A stretch of DNA of 46,645 nt from JALZDI01 sp036259355 (lineage in GTDB: Bacteria > Actinomycetota > Actinomycetes > Propionibacteriales > Nocardioidaceae). Shown in pieces: positions 25,648-34,193 of the stretch; within the stretch, counting starts at the first letter, position 1, and each line of letters begins with the position of its first letter. The stretch spans positions 1 through 46,645 of the forward strand of contig DATABY010000050.1 in assembly GCA_036259355.1 (NCBI GenBank), written 5' to 3'. The notes under the pieces are model-generated. The model saw only the letters and a program-made list of their open reading frames with translations, had not been told where the DNA came from and searched no databases. The translations under genes and the position numbers were made by a program.

Positions 25648-26691
25648 ATGACCCGTCCGGTTCTGGCCGTCACCCTCGGAGACCCCGTGGGGATCGGCCC
25701 CGAGATCACCGCGATGACGCTAGCCGAGTACGCCGGCGACGACAGCCACCACGGCGTCGCGGTCGGCGACGCCGTCGCGCTGCGCCGTGCCGTCGAGGCC
25801 TGCCGTCTCGACGTCGAGGTCCGTGAGGTGAGCAGCTTCGACGTGGAGCCGGCCGGTGCGGGCGTCATCGACGTCTACGACATCGGCGTGCTCGGCGACG
25901 ACACACCCGCCTGGGGCGAGGTCGACGCACGCGCCGGGCGTGCCGCGGTGGAGGCGATCGAGGTCGCGACGAAGGCGGCGATGGACGGCCAGGTCAGCGG
26001 CATCGTGACCGGCCCGATCAACAAGGAGGCGATCTGGGCCGCCGGCAGCAAGCACCTCGGCCACACCGAGATGCTCGGCGAGCTGACCGGGGTGACACGG
26101 CAGGACACGATGTTCGTGGTGCGCAACACCGAGCAGGAGGGCCACCACCTCAAGGTCTTCTTCACCACCAGGCACGTGTCGCTGCGCAAGGCGCTGGACC
26201 AGATCACCCGCGACCGGGTCGGTGAGTCGATCCGCGGCGCGCTGACGGCGCTGCGCGTCTTCGGCACGGACGCGCCGCGGCTCGCCGTCGCGGCGGTCAA
26301 CCCGCACGGCGGGGAGAAGGGTGCGTTCGGCGACGAGGAGATCGAGCACGTCGGCCCCGCCTGCGACGACGCCCGCGCCGACGGCCTCGACGTGGCCGGG
26401 CCCATCCCGGCCGACTCGGTGTTCCACCAGGGACTGGTCGGCCGCTACGACGGGGTGCTGTCGCAGTACCACGACCAGGGCCACATCGCGGCGAAGACCT
26501 ACGACTTCGACGGCACGATCTCGGTGACCGTCGGCCTGCCGATCCTGCGGACGTCGGTCGACCACGGCACGGCGTTCGACATCGCCGGCACCGGCAGGGC
26601 CGACCCGGGCACGATGCGCTCGGCGTACCTCGCCGGCGTCGAGTACAGCCCGTTCGTGCCGGCGATCCGCGCCGAGTACGGCAACGGCTGA
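25648..26691 (+). CDS. pdxA2: PdxA2, D-threonate 4-phosphate dehydrogenase
   Basis: 347 aa, ATG 25648 with AAGGAG 10 nt upstream. PdxA family motifs are all present: GDPVGIGPEI, GPINKEAIWAAG, HTEMLGELTG, NPHGGEKGAFGDEEIEHV, LSQYHDQGHIAAK and TSVDHGTAFDIAGTG; the His and Asp residues of these motifs bind the divalent metal. Biosynthetic PdxA makes the vitamin B6 precursor. The PdxA2 branch, found next to DUF1537 kinases, oxidises D-threonate 4-phosphate with NAD and loss of CO2 to dihydroxyacetone phosphate. Operon position selects the catabolic role. Confidence 0.9.
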   Translation: MTRPVLAVTLGDPVGIGPEITAMTLAEYAGDDSHHGVAVGDAVALRRAVEACRLDVEVREVSSFDVEPAGAGVIDVYDIGVLGDDTPAWGEVDARAGRAAVEAIEVATKAAMDGQVSGIVTGPINKEAIWAAGSKHLGHTEMLGELTGVTRQDTMFVVRNTEQEGHHLKVFFTTRHVSLRKALDQITRDRVGESIRGALTALRVFGTDAPRLAVAAVNPHGGEKGAFGDEEIEHVGPACDDARADGLDVAGPIPADSVFHQGLVGRYDGVLSQYHDQGHIAAKTYDFDGTISVTVGLPILRTSVDHGTAFDIAGTGRADPGTMRSAYLAGVEYSPFVPAIRAEYGNG

Positions 26692-26712
26692 CAGCCGGCC
26701 CATGAGCGTGCC

Positions 26713-27483
26713 ATGAGGCAGGACCTGCGGACCAACACGCGGCGGCGGCACGAGCGGCTGCTGACGCTGCTGCGGGCGGGCACGACGCACGTCGAGGACC
26801 TCGCCGGCGCGCTCGGGGTCTCCGTGTCGACGGTACGCCGTGACCTCGGCCGCCTCGGCGAGGCCGGGGCCGTCACCCGGACCTACGGGGGAGCCGTCAC
26901 CGCGGGGCCGTTCCGAGAGCGTGAGCTCAGCGAGCGACTGCGCATCGAGCAGCACGCGAAGGCGGACATCGGCGCGCGCGCCGCGCAGCTGGTGGTCGAC
27001 GGCGCCACCGTCTTCGTCGACGCCGGCTCCACCTGCGCGCAGCTCGCCGAGCACCTGCGCCCGCGGTCCCTGACCGTGCTGACCCGCGGGCTGGAGATCG
27101 CCATCATGCTGGCCTCGGCGGCCGATGTGGAGGTGGTCGTCCCGGGCGGCCGGGTGGCGCCGAAGAGCCACGGGCTGGTAGGCCCGCTGACCGACCTGAC
27201 GCTGGACCGGCTGGTGGTCGACGTCGCGTTCCTCGGTGTCGACGCGGTCGACCCGCGCAACGGGGTCGGCGAGCCGACCCTGGCCGAGGCGGAGGTGAAG
27301 GAACGCGTCGCCCAGCGCGCGCGGCGCGTCGTCGTACTCGCCGACGCCACCAAGCTCGGGCGCGAGGCGGTGCCCGCCTGGGCCCCGCTGCCGCCCGGGT
27401 GGACGCTGGTGACCAACGAGACGCGCCCCGAGGTGCTCGACGCGTTCCGTGCCGTGGGCGTCGAGGTGCTCGGCTGCGACTGA
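26713..27483 (+). CDS. DeoR-family transcriptional regulator
   Basis: 256 aa, ATG 26713, 21 nt after pdxA2. N-terminal helix-turn-helix (about 10-65, LAGALGVSVSTVRRDLGRLG, ending TRTYGGAV) and a DeoRC sugar-phosphate-sensing domain (about 75-235, VFVDAGSTCAQLAEHLRP, AFLGVDAVDPRNGVGEPTLA, VVVLADATKLG). DeoR regulators usually repress a sugar operon and respond to a phosphorylated intermediate; here that could be D-threonate 4-phosphate or dihydroxyacetone phosphate. Likely target: the control region at 22506-22792. Confidence 0.93.
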   Translation: MRQDLRTNTRRRHERLLTLLRAGTTHVEDLAGALGVSVSTVRRDLGRLGEAGAVTRTYGGAVTAGPFRERELSERLRIEQHAKADIGARAAQLVVDGATVFVDAGSTCAQLAEHLRPRSLTVLTRGLEIAIMLASAADVEVVVPGGRVAPKSHGLVGPLTDLTLDRLVVDVAFLGVDAVDPRNGVGEPTLAEAEVKERVAQRARRVVVLADATKLGREAVPAWAPLPPGWTLVTNETRPEVLDAFRAVGVEVLGCD

Positions 27484-27505
27484 CAGCCCTCAGCGCATCC
27501 GCGCA

Positions 27506-27519
27506 GCGGGCCTGCCCGC
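27506..27519. terminator. Short GC hairpin between convergent genes
   Basis: GCGGGC-CT-GCCCGC lies between the DeoR stop (27483) and the BCCT stop (27528), which converge. The effective stem is about five G-C pairs with a four-base loop and there is no U-tract. It could act as a weak bidirectional terminator; this is a low-confidence call. Confidence 0.3.
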
Positions 27520-27527
27520 GGTGTGGG

Positions 27528-29264
27528 TCAGCGCTTGCTGTACGCGCCTCCGTCGAGCGCGTCGCTGAGCCGCTCGTCGATCCGCTCGTCGACCTGCTCG
27601 CCGAAGTGCTCGCCGAAGTTCTCCGTCAGGTCGCCGCGCACGTCCTGACGTACGTCGCGAGTCAGCTCCGTGCGGCGCTGACGCCGCTCGGCCCGCAACA
27701 GCACCTTGTGCTCGGCGCTCAGCGCCTTGTAGGTCGCGAAGCACATGGCGATCATGATCGCGCTGAACGGCAACGCGGTGATGATCGCACCCGTCTGCAG
27801 CGCGGCCAGACCGCCGGCCAAGAGCAGCGCGATCGCCAGCACACCCTCGAGGATCGCCCACATCACCCGGCTCCAGGTCGGCGGGTCCGGGTCGCCGCCG
27901 GAGGCGAGCATGTCGATCACGAGGGAGCCGGAGTCGGACGAGGTGATGAAGAAGATCGTCACGAGCAGGATGGCGATCACGGACAGCACGGGCCCCAGCG
28001 GGAGCCCGCTGAGGAAGTCGAACAGCACGTTCTCGCTGACCACGCCCTCCTGCGGGTCGACGAGGCTGCCCGGCGAGCTCATCTCACGCAGGATCGCCCC
28101 GCCACCCAGCACGGCGAACCACACGAACGTCATCAGGGTCGGCACCAGCAGTACGCCGGCGACGAACTCGCGGATCGTGCGGCCGCGCGAGATACGGGCG
28201 ATGAATACGCCGACGAAGGGGGACCAGGAGATCCACCAGCCCCAGTAGAACGTGGTCCACGCCGCCTGCCAGTCCTGGCCCTCCTGGCCGCTGAACGCGC
28301 TGGTGTTGAACGTCATCGGCAGCACGTTCTGCAGGTAGACACCCACCGACTGCACGAACTCGCGCAGCAGGAACAGGGTCGGCCCCAGCGCCAGGATCGC
28401 CACCAGGAAGACCCCGGCCATCACCAGGTTGACGTTCGACAGCCACCGGATGCCCTTGTCGAGGCCGGTGGCCACCGACACGGTCGCCAGCAGCGTGATG
28501 ATCGCGATGAGGCCGACCAGCAACGCGTCGCCCGCCGAGTCGAAGACACCCATGTGGACCAGGCCCGCGGAGATCTGCTGGACACCGAGGCCCAGCGAGG
28601 TCGCGATCCCGAACACGGTGCCGATCACCGCGGCGATGTCGATGACGTCGCCGATGCGGCCGCGGACGCGGTCGCCCAGGATCGGCTCGAGCACCCAGCG
28701 GATCGAGACCGGCCGTCCCTTGCGGTGGATGGCGTACGCGAGTGCGAGGCCCACCACCACGTAGATCGCCCAAGCGTGGAAGCCCCAGTGCAGGAAGGTC
28801 TGCGCCATCGCCAGCTGGGCCAGCTCGTCCGGCGAGCCCTCGACCCCCGGCTTGGGCTGGTCGTAGAAGGTCAGCGGCTCGGCCGCGCCCCAGAAGACCA
28901 GGCCGATGCCCATGCCCGCGGCGAACAGCATCGCGAACCACGCCATCACGCCGAACTCCGGCTCGTCCTCGTCACGGCCGAGCTTGATGTCGCCGAACCG
29001 GCTCACGCCCATCCAGATGGAGAACGCGACGAAGCCGGCGACGATGAGCACGTAGTACCAGCCGAACGCACCCACGATGTTGGTCTGGATCGCGCTGAGG
29101 GCGTCCCCGGTGGGGCCGGGGAACACGATCGCGAGCAGCGCGGCGAGTCCGATGATGGCCAGCGCGGGGTAGAAGACGGCGGGCGCGACACCACCCTTGC
29201 CGGTGCGTTCCTCGATCTCCTCAGAGGCCGGTCGCTCACTGGTGGCAGGGGTGGGCGAGCTCAT
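27528..29264 (-). CDS. BCCT-family betaine/choline/carnitine transporter
   Basis: 578 aa, ATG 29264 with AGGAGGACC upstream. Twelve membrane helices. Hallmarks are GMGIGLVFWGAAEPLTFY (Gly-rich segment near residues 111-128), HWGFHAWAIYVVVGLALAYA, and WSPFVGVFIARISRGRTIRE. The C-terminus is a charged, partly coiled-coil tail with repeated Glu/Asp/Arg (DVRQDVRGDLTENFGEHFGE), as in osmosensing members such as BetP where the tail senses osmotic stress. It imports a quaternary-ammonium osmolyte with Na+ or H+. Three CTACCC repeats lie upstream. Confidence 0.94.
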   Translation of the reverse strand: MSSPTPATSERPASEEIEERTGKGGVAPAVFYPALAIIGLAALLAIVFPGPTGDALSAIQTNIVGAFGWYYVLIVAGFVAFSIWMGVSRFGDIKLGRDEDEPEFGVMAWFAMLFAAGMGIGLVFWGAAEPLTFYDQPKPGVEGSPDELAQLAMAQTFLHWGFHAWAIYVVVGLALAYAIHRKGRPVSIRWVLEPILGDRVRGRIGDVIDIAAVIGTVFGIATSLGLGVQQISAGLVHMGVFDSAGDALLVGLIAIITLLATVSVATGLDKGIRWLSNVNLVMAGVFLVAILALGPTLFLLREFVQSVGVYLQNVLPMTFNTSAFSGQEGQDWQAAWTTFYWGWWISWSPFVGVFIARISRGRTIREFVAGVLLVPTLMTFVWFAVLGGGAILREMSSPGSLVDPQEGVVSENVLFDFLSGLPLGPVLSVIAILLVTIFFITSSDSGSLVIDMLASGGDPDPPTWSRVMWAILEGVLAIALLLAGGLAALQTGAIITALPFSAIMIAMCFATYKALSAEHKVLLRAERRQRRTELTRDVRQDVRGDLTENFGEHFGEQVDERIDERLSDALDGGAYSKR

Positions 29265-29299
29265 CGCGGTGGTCCTCCTGACGGTGGACGTAGGAACAT

Positions 29300-29339
29300 C
29301 TACCCGGCACCACTACCCCGCCGTGGCCGGTCTCTACCC
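29300..29339 (-). promoter_or_regulatory. Three CTACCC repeats upstream of the BCCT gene
   Basis: CTACCC at 29300-29305, 29313-29318 and 29334-29339 (GGGTAG on the coding strand), 36-75 nt upstream of the start. The spacing is irregular (13 and 21 nt). They may be regulator contacts or chance; no palindrome or promoter hexamers were fixed. Confidence 0.2.
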
Positions 29340-29425
29340 CGGCCGCGGGGAGACGGGCACCACCGCCTCACCGTAGTGGTCCGCACAAGAAGGGGCCGGG
29401 CCGCGCCGCCGCTGGAGAATGCCAC

Positions 29426-29460
29426 GAGGGCGCCCGGTGCAGGCCCGGCCGGGCGCCCTC
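29426..29460 (-). terminator. Strong hairpin terminator after the LVIVD gene
   Basis: GAGGGCGCCCGG (29426-29437) and CCGGGCGCCCTC (29449-29460) form a perfect 12-bp stem with an 11-nt loop, 19 nt beyond the stop of the minus-strand gene at 29480. There is no clear U-tract, as is common in high-GC actinobacteria. It would stop transcription before it reaches the BCCT promoter. Confidence 0.75.
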
Positions 29461-29479
29461 GCCTGGTGTGAGCCGCGTC

Positions 29480-31021
29480 TCAGCCGTTGAAGTTCGGCTG
29501 GCTCTGCGGGTTGAGCACGTCGTATCGGTGCTGCTTGGCCGGCGCGACCGCCGGGTGGCGGATCTCGAGCACGTCGAACCCCTGCTGGATGTCGTTGGAG
29601 TAGACGTAGCCGTTGTAGTAGTACGCCGACCACGAACCGCCGAGCATCAGCTCCTCCTCGGAGAGGGGCCCTCGGTCGAACCACGCGAGCTCGCGCGGGT
29701 TGGCCGAGTCGGTGAAGTCGAACACCGAGATGCCGCCCTGGTACCAGGCCTGCACCATGATGTCCCTGCCCTCGACCGGGATCAGCGAGCCGTTGTGGGC
29801 AACGCAGTTCTCGGTGTTGGACTGGGTGCGCGGCATCTTGTAGTAGCTCTTGAAGACGAGCTCCTCGCCCTCGATGTCGTAGATGCCGTTGGCGCCGCGG
29901 GTGTCGCCGACAGTCGGGTTGCAGGTCGGTGCGCCGCCGCCGCCGAGCTCGTCGGTGAAGACCACCTTGGTGCCGTCGTTGTTGAACGTCGCCGAGTGCC
30001 AGAACGCGAAGTTCTCGGTGTCGCGCACCTGCTCGGTCACCACCGGGGCCTCGCGGTCGGAGATGTCGATCAGCACGCCGTCACCCATGCAGGCGCCGGC
30101 CGCGATGTCCTTGGTCGGGTAGGCGGTGATGTCGTGGCAGCCGCTGGTCTCGCCCGAGCCGTTGCCGCCGGGATTGCCGCCCTCGGGGAACAGCACCGGG
30201 GTGGCGGCCAGCGAGGCATCGGCCGGCGCGTCGGCCGGGATCTTCACCACGCTGATCTGGTCGTGCGGCGGCTGGCAGTCCGGGTAGCTCGACCGCGGGC
30301 TGTACGACGAGACGTACGCGTACACGGTGTCGCCGTCGTGGGTCGGCGCCAGCGAGTGGGTGTGCGAGCCGCACGCGGTCTCGACGGCGGCGACGTACTC
30401 CGGCTCCGCCGGGTTGCTGATGTCGAAGACCTTGAGGCCCTCCCACGAGCTCTCCTGGGTCGCCGACTGCGACGTGCTCTCGCAGGAGTTGTCGCTGCGG
30501 CTGGAGTCGGTGGACAGCACCAGGATGTCGCCGCTGACCGACACGTCGTTCTGCGAGCCGGGGCAGACGACCTGGGTGAGCAGCTCGGGCTTGCGCGGCT
30601 TCTTGATGTCGTAGACGTTGAAGCCGTTGTAGTTGCCGGCGTACGCGTACCGGCCCTGGAACGCCAGGTCGCTGTTGAACGCGCCGTAGTCGGCGAACGC
30701 CCCCGACTTGGGAAGGTTGGCGAGCAGCGTCATGTTCCTGCTCGCGGTCTCCCCGGCCGCGAGGTTGGCGCCGCTGTCGTTCAGCTTGGCGATGTCCTGG
30801 CCCGGCAGGCAGGCCTGGGCGAACCGGTCGCCGGCGCGCTGCAGCGCCCGCTCGTGGGGCGCGCACTCCGGGTCGCGCTGCTCGGTGACGGCCCGGTCGG
30901 ACGTGTCGTCGGCGAGCACCGGGGACGCGAGGGCGGTCAGCCCCAGCGCGAGCACCGCGACGGCGACCACTCCGATGTGTCGCGGACGCCGGGTGCGTGG
31001 AAGGGGTGTTCCAGGTGGCAT
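29480..31021 (-). CDS. Secreted LVIVD-repeat beta-propeller protein
   Basis: 513 aa, ATG 31021 with AGGAGG upstream; the frame extends 25 codons further but without a site. An arginine-rich start and hydrophobic core ending ALASPVLAD give a Sec signal peptide. The mature part carries LVIVD-like repeats with the pattern ...vyDIs.P..P..l (GFNVYDIKKPRKPELLTQV, LKVFDISNPAEPEYVAAV, GVLIDISDREAPVVTEQV, ISVFDFTDSANPRELAWFD), so a beta-propeller is likely. Several Cys and His residues (CGSHTHSL, GCHDITAY) could bind metal or form disulfides. Function of the family is not known. It is divergent from the DUF305 lipoprotein gene and may share its control. Confidence 0.85.
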   Translation of the reverse strand: MPPGTPLPRTRRPRHIGVVAVAVLALGLTALASPVLADDTSDRAVTEQRDPECAPHERALQRAGDRFAQACLPGQDIAKLNDSGANLAAGETASRNMTLLANLPKSGAFADYGAFNSDLAFQGRYAYAGNYNGFNVYDIKKPRKPELLTQVVCPGSQNDVSVSGDILVLSTDSSRSDNSCESTSQSATQESSWEGLKVFDISNPAEPEYVAAVETACGSHTHSLAPTHDGDTVYAYVSSYSPRSSYPDCQPPHDQISVVKIPADAPADASLAATPVLFPEGGNPGGNGSGETSGCHDITAYPTKDIAAGACMGDGVLIDISDREAPVVTEQVRDTENFAFWHSATFNNDGTKVVFTDELGGGGAPTCNPTVGDTRGANGIYDIEGEELVFKSYYKMPRTQSNTENCVAHNGSLIPVEGRDIMVQAWYQGGISVFDFTDSANPRELAWFDRGPLSEEELMLGGSWSAYYYNGYVYSNDIQQGFDVLEIRHPAVAPAKQHRYDVLNPQSQPNFNG

Positions 31022-31126
31022 GTCGGGAATCCTCCTGTCGGGGGCGTATTGCCCGAACTGATCCTGGCGTAGGGTGACCCGGGCACGCAAGGTCACATGA
31101 CAACTACTTCGAGTGATGGAGGCGGT

Positions 31127-31900
31127 GTGCGCAACAGCGGTCGTACGGCGTGGTGGCGGGCGCTGGCCGGGTGCGCGGCGGCGGTCGTGGTGGCGGCGCC
31201 GGCGGGCTGCTCAACCCAGGCCGACGTCCGGACCGCGGCCGCCGACGCGCAGCACTCGCGGCACCAGGGCCACGACCAGGGCCACGGCCAGGGCCACGCC
31301 GCGCGGGCGAGTGCAGAGCCGAAGGCGGCCGGCAGCCATCCCCCGGCGCAGGGCACGGTCATCCAGCCGGGTGCGCCCGGCGAGCAGGCCGAGACGCTGC
31401 CTCCGGACGCCACGCTGCCGGCGAGCCGGCACAACGGCGCGGACGTCGAGTTCGTGCAGATGATGATCCCCCACCACGCGCAGGCTCTGGAGATGGGCGA
31501 GCTCGCCCGCACCCGGGCCGGCGACCGGGGCGTGCAGTCGATGGCGCAGCGCATCGCCGACGCGCAGGGCGCCGAGATCGTCGGCATGTCGGCGTGGCTG
31601 GAACGCCACGGGATCGAGGCGCCGACCGCCGAGGACCTGCAGCACCAGGCTCACCACGGCGGCGCGATGCCGGGCATGCTCACCGCGGCGCAGATGGACC
31701 GGCTCGCCGCCGCCGACGGGCGCCGCTTCGACGAGCTGTTCCTGCGGTACATGATCCAGCACCACCAGGGCGCGGTCGACATGGCCGGCACGGTCATGGA
31801 CGACGGCCGCGACATCGTGGTCGGCGAGCTGGCCGCCGACATCGCTGCCGGCCAGAACGCCGAGATCAACCGCATGCGGACCATGCTGCGCCGGCTCTGA
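31127..31900 (+). CDS. DUF305 lipoprotein with His-rich linker
   Basis: 257 aa from GTG 31127 (GGAGG just upstream; lipoprotein-type N-terminus). ATG 31097 would add ten polar residues ahead of the signal. The signal ends VAAPAGC, giving a lipidated Cys. A His-rich linker (QGHDQGHGQGHA, residues 47-58) comes from a 12-nt triplicate repeat. Two DUF305 halves follow, each with a paired-His motif: VQMMIPHHAQALEMGELART and LRYMIQHHQGAVDMAGTVM. This ferritin-like four-helix family is widely linked to copper and other metals, and the HH and Met residues are probable ligands. It is divergent from the LVIVD gene. A cell-surface metal-binding role is likely but the metal is inferred. Confidence 0.88.
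   Translation: MRNSGRTAWWRALAGCAAAVVVAAPAGCSTQADVRTAAADAQHSRHQGHDQGHGQGHAARASAEPKAAGSHPPAQGTVIQPGAPGEQAETLPPDATLPASRHNGADVEFVQMMIPHHAQALEMGELARTRAGDRGVQSMAQRIADAQGAEIVGMSAWLERHGIEAPTAEDLQHQAHHGGAMPGMLTAAQMDRLAAADGRRFDELFLRYMIQHHQGAVDMAGTVMDDGRDIVVGELAADIAAGQNAEINRMRTMLRRL
31265..31300 (+). repeat. Three 12-nt tandem repeats in the DUF305 gene
   Basis: Units CAGGGCCACGAC, CAGGGCCACGGC and CAGGGCCACGCC follow each other without a gap and differ only at position 11. They encode QGHD-QGHG-QGHA, so copy number sets the number of His residues in the linker. Confidence 0.9.
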
Positions 31901-31924
31901 GGGCAGTCATCGGCAGAGCTCACA

Positions 31925-31936
31925 TACTGTGTCGTC
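31925..31936 (+). promoter_or_regulatory. TANNNT -10 of a probable leaderless transcript
   Basis: TACTGT (31925-31930) ends 6 nt before the ATG at 31937, and no ribosome-binding site is visible. In actinobacteria this arrangement commonly places the transcription start on the A of the start codon. No -35 was recognised. Confidence 0.4.
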
Positions 31937-32425
31937 ATGGAGACACCGCAGCTGAGCAGCGAGGCGTACGAGCTGGCCGAGTCGATCGCCCGGTACGCGC
32001 AGGACGCCGGCCTGACCGTGGCCACGGCCGAGTCGCTGACCAGCGGCCAGGTGGCGGCCCACCTGGGTGCCGCGAGCTCGTCGGCCTCCTGGTTCAAGGG
32101 CGGCGTCGTCGCCTACCAGGACGACGTGAAGTTCGACGTGCTCGGCGCACCCCGCGGACCGGTCGTCTCCGCGGACTGCGGGCAGGGGATGGCCGAGGGC
32201 GTACGCCGGCTCCTCGGCGCCGACGTCGCGGTGGCCGTGACCGGCGTCGGCGGACCGGACGAGGAGGAGGGCCAGCCGCCCGGGACCGTCTTCATCGCCG
32301 TCTCCGGCGCGGGGGGTGGCAGCTGCCACCGGCACGGGTTCGACGGCGACCCCAAGGAGGTGCTCACCGCGACCGCGCTGGAGGCGCTGAAGGCACTCGT
32401 CGCTCAGCTCGGACCGCGAGGGTGA
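31937..32425 (+). CDS. CinA C-terminal domain protein, nicotinamide-nucleotide amidase (PncC)
   Basis: 162 aa, the stand-alone CinA_C domain without the N-terminal MocF domain. Motifs are TAESLTSGQVAAHLG (about 31-45), KGGVVAYQDDVKFDVLG and AVAVTGVGGPDEEEGQPPGT (about 97-116). PncC deamidates nicotinamide mononucleotide to nicotinate mononucleotide in NAD salvage. Length is standard. It stands alone, converging with hyuB (20 nt between stops), and probably has a leaderless mRNA. Confidence 0.9.
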   Translation: METPQLSSEAYELAESIARYAQDAGLTVATAESLTSGQVAAHLGAASSSASWFKGGVVAYQDDVKFDVLGAPRGPVVSADCGQGMAEGVRRLLGADVAVAVTGVGGPDEEEGQPPGTVFIAVSGAGGGSCHRHGFDGDPKEVLTATALEALKALVAQLGPRG

Positions 32426-32444
32426 CAGACGGCAGAAGAACACC

Positions 32445-34193
32445 TCAGGTCGACGAACGCAGCCGTCTCGTGGCCTCCTCGTCGACACGGTAGCTGCCCG
32501 GGGGACGGACCAGCGCGTCCGGTGCTCCCACGTACTCGACCACCACCCCGTAGTGGTCGCGGGCTGCCTCGATGCTCACGTAGCCGTTCACCACGTCCGC
32601 AAGGACCGACTCCACGGGACGAGACACGGCTTCGCCGTACCCGCCTCCCCCGGGGAAGCTGAGCCGGACCTCGTCGCTGTCGCGGAGCCGCACCAGCTGC
32701 TTTCGCGGTAGCCGGTCGCCGGTCGCGACGTCGACGAAGTCGCCGGTGAGTCCGGATGAGCCACCGAGCGCGCCCGGTGCGGGGTTGAGCACCCGGTCGA
32801 TGTTGGCGTTGACGGTCCAGTCGCCGCCGGGTCGGCGCGCCATCTCGACGACCTGTCCGAGCCCTCCGCGATGGCGCCCAGGACCGCCGGAGTCGCGACG
32901 GATGCGTCGGCATCGTTGCACCAGCGGGGTCAGCGTCTCGATCACCTCGGTCGGCGCAGCCCGCACACCGGTGGGGAACCCGGTCGTGGTGAGGCCGTCC
33001 TTGCTCGGGCGACCACCCGACCCCCCGGCGCCGAAGGCGGTCAGCGTGAACGGCCGCTTCTCGTGCCGACCAGCACCGCGCCACACCGTCATCCAGAGGG
33101 CGTCGGCGCTGGCCGCCGGCAGACCCTTGCCGACGGCCGGGCGAAGGGCCTCGAAGAGCAGGCTGGGCAGGAAGTGCCCGACGAGGTGTCGTGAGGCGAC
33201 CGGCGCCGGCTCGACGCAGTTGAGCACCGACCCGACCGGTGCGACCACCTCGACGGGCCGGAACGAACCGGCGTTGTGCGGCACCTCCGGTGCCAGGGCC
33301 GCCTTCACGGCGAACGACGTGTACGCCCGCGTGTAGTTCAAGACGACATTGATGCCGTAGGTGGACTGAGGCGAGGAGCCGGCATAGTCGACGATCATCC
33401 TGTCGCCGCTTATCGTCGCTGTGACCTCGAGCCGCAGGGCTTCTTCCCCGAAGCCATCGGCACTCAGCCGAGCCCGGTACTCCCCGTCCGGGAGCTCGGC
33501 CAGGGCCGAGCGCAGTGCCTCCTCCGACCGGGTCATCACCTCGGCGGCCACGTGGTCGACGCCGCCGAGGTCGAACTCGTCCATCAGCCGGACCAGGCTG
33601 CGGGCGCCGACCTGGTTGCCGGCCACCTGCGCGTAGATGTCCCCCATGGTCTCGTCCGGGGTACGGACGTTCGCACGGACCAAGGCCTCCAGAACCGGGT
33701 CGGGGTCCCCGGCGCGCAGCAGCTTGGTGATCGGGAGGCGCAAACCCTCCTCGTACACCTCGGTCGCGGCCGCCGACAGGATGCGTCCCCCGATGTCCGG
33801 GGAATGGCAGCAGCTGGCGAACCACGCCACCACGCGTCCACCTCGGAAGACCGGGGTCGCCACGGTGATGTCGTTGATCTGGCCCGCAGTCATCCACGGG
33901 TCGTTCGTGATCAGCACATCGCCGTCGGCGAGGGCGTCGGGAGGGTACGCCGCGACGATGTGCTGCATCCCCGTGGCCATGGCGTTGATGTGCCCGGGCG
34001 TGCCTCCGGAGGACTGGCCGATCATCTGTCCGGTCGAGTCGAAGACCGCACATGCGAGGTCGAGACACTCCCGGACGACCGGGCTGAACGCAGTGTTGAC
34101 CAAGGCGGTCTGCTGCTCGTTGAGCAGCGAGTGCAACCGGTTCGCGACCAGCCCCACCACGATCGGATCCACCACCTGCTGCGCGGCGGTCAC
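32445..34193 (-). CDS. hyuB: Hydantoinase/oxoprolinase subunit B (HyuB)
   Basis: 582 aa, normal for HyuB. GTG 34193 overlaps the hyuA stop (GTGA). Motifs: NEQQTALVNTAFSPVVRE, GQMIGQSSGGTPGHINAM, VLITNDPWMTAGQINDITV, FASCCHSPDIGGRILSA and the C-terminal SFPGGGGYGE. HyuA-HyuB pairs hydrolyse cyclic amides (5-oxoproline, N-methylhydantoin, caprolactam) at the cost of ATP; a third, gamma subunit would point to acetone carboxylase, and none is here. No frame disruption. The divergent GntR operator upstream of hyuA should control both subunits. Substrate not certain. Confidence 0.92.
   Translation of the reverse strand: MTAAQQVVDPIVVGLVANRLHSLLNEQQTALVNTAFSPVVRECLDLACAVFDSTGQMIGQSSGGTPGHINAMATGMQHIVAAYPPDALADGDVLITNDPWMTAGQINDITVATPVFRGGRVVAWFASCCHSPDIGGRILSAAATEVYEEGLRLPITKLLRAGDPDPVLEALVRANVRTPDETMGDIYAQVAGNQVGARSLVRLMDEFDLGGVDHVAAEVMTRSEEALRSALAELPDGEYRARLSADGFGEEALRLEVTATISGDRMIVDYAGSSPQSTYGINVVLNYTRAYTSFAVKAALAPEVPHNAGSFRPVEVVAPVGSVLNCVEPAPVASRHLVGHFLPSLLFEALRPAVGKGLPAASADALWMTVWRGAGRHEKRPFTLTAFGAGGSGGRPSKDGLTTTGFPTGVRAAPTEVIETLTPLVQRCRRIRRDSGGPGRHRGGLGQVVEMARRPGGDWTVNANIDRVLNPAPGALGGSSGLTGDFVDVATGDRLPRKQLVRLRDSDEVRLSFPGGGGYGEAVSRPVESVLADVVNGYVSIEAARDHYGVVVEYVGAPDALVRPPGSYRVDEEATRRLRSST

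Noticed and set aside
25648..26691. Biosynthetic PdxA of vitamin B6 synthesis
   Set aside because: Co-encoded with a GntP permease, DUF1537 kinase and DeoR regulator, which matches the catabolic PdxA2 branch; no other pdx gene is present.
27399..29471. 690-codon plus-strand frame over the BCCT gene
   Set aside because: His/Arg/Glu/Asp-rich shadow product; the minus-strand frame has twelve helices and BCCT motifs.
29468..31072. 534-codon plus-strand frame over the LVIVD gene
   Set aside because: Val/Arg/Gly-rich shadow; the opposite frame has a signal peptide and LVIVD repeats.
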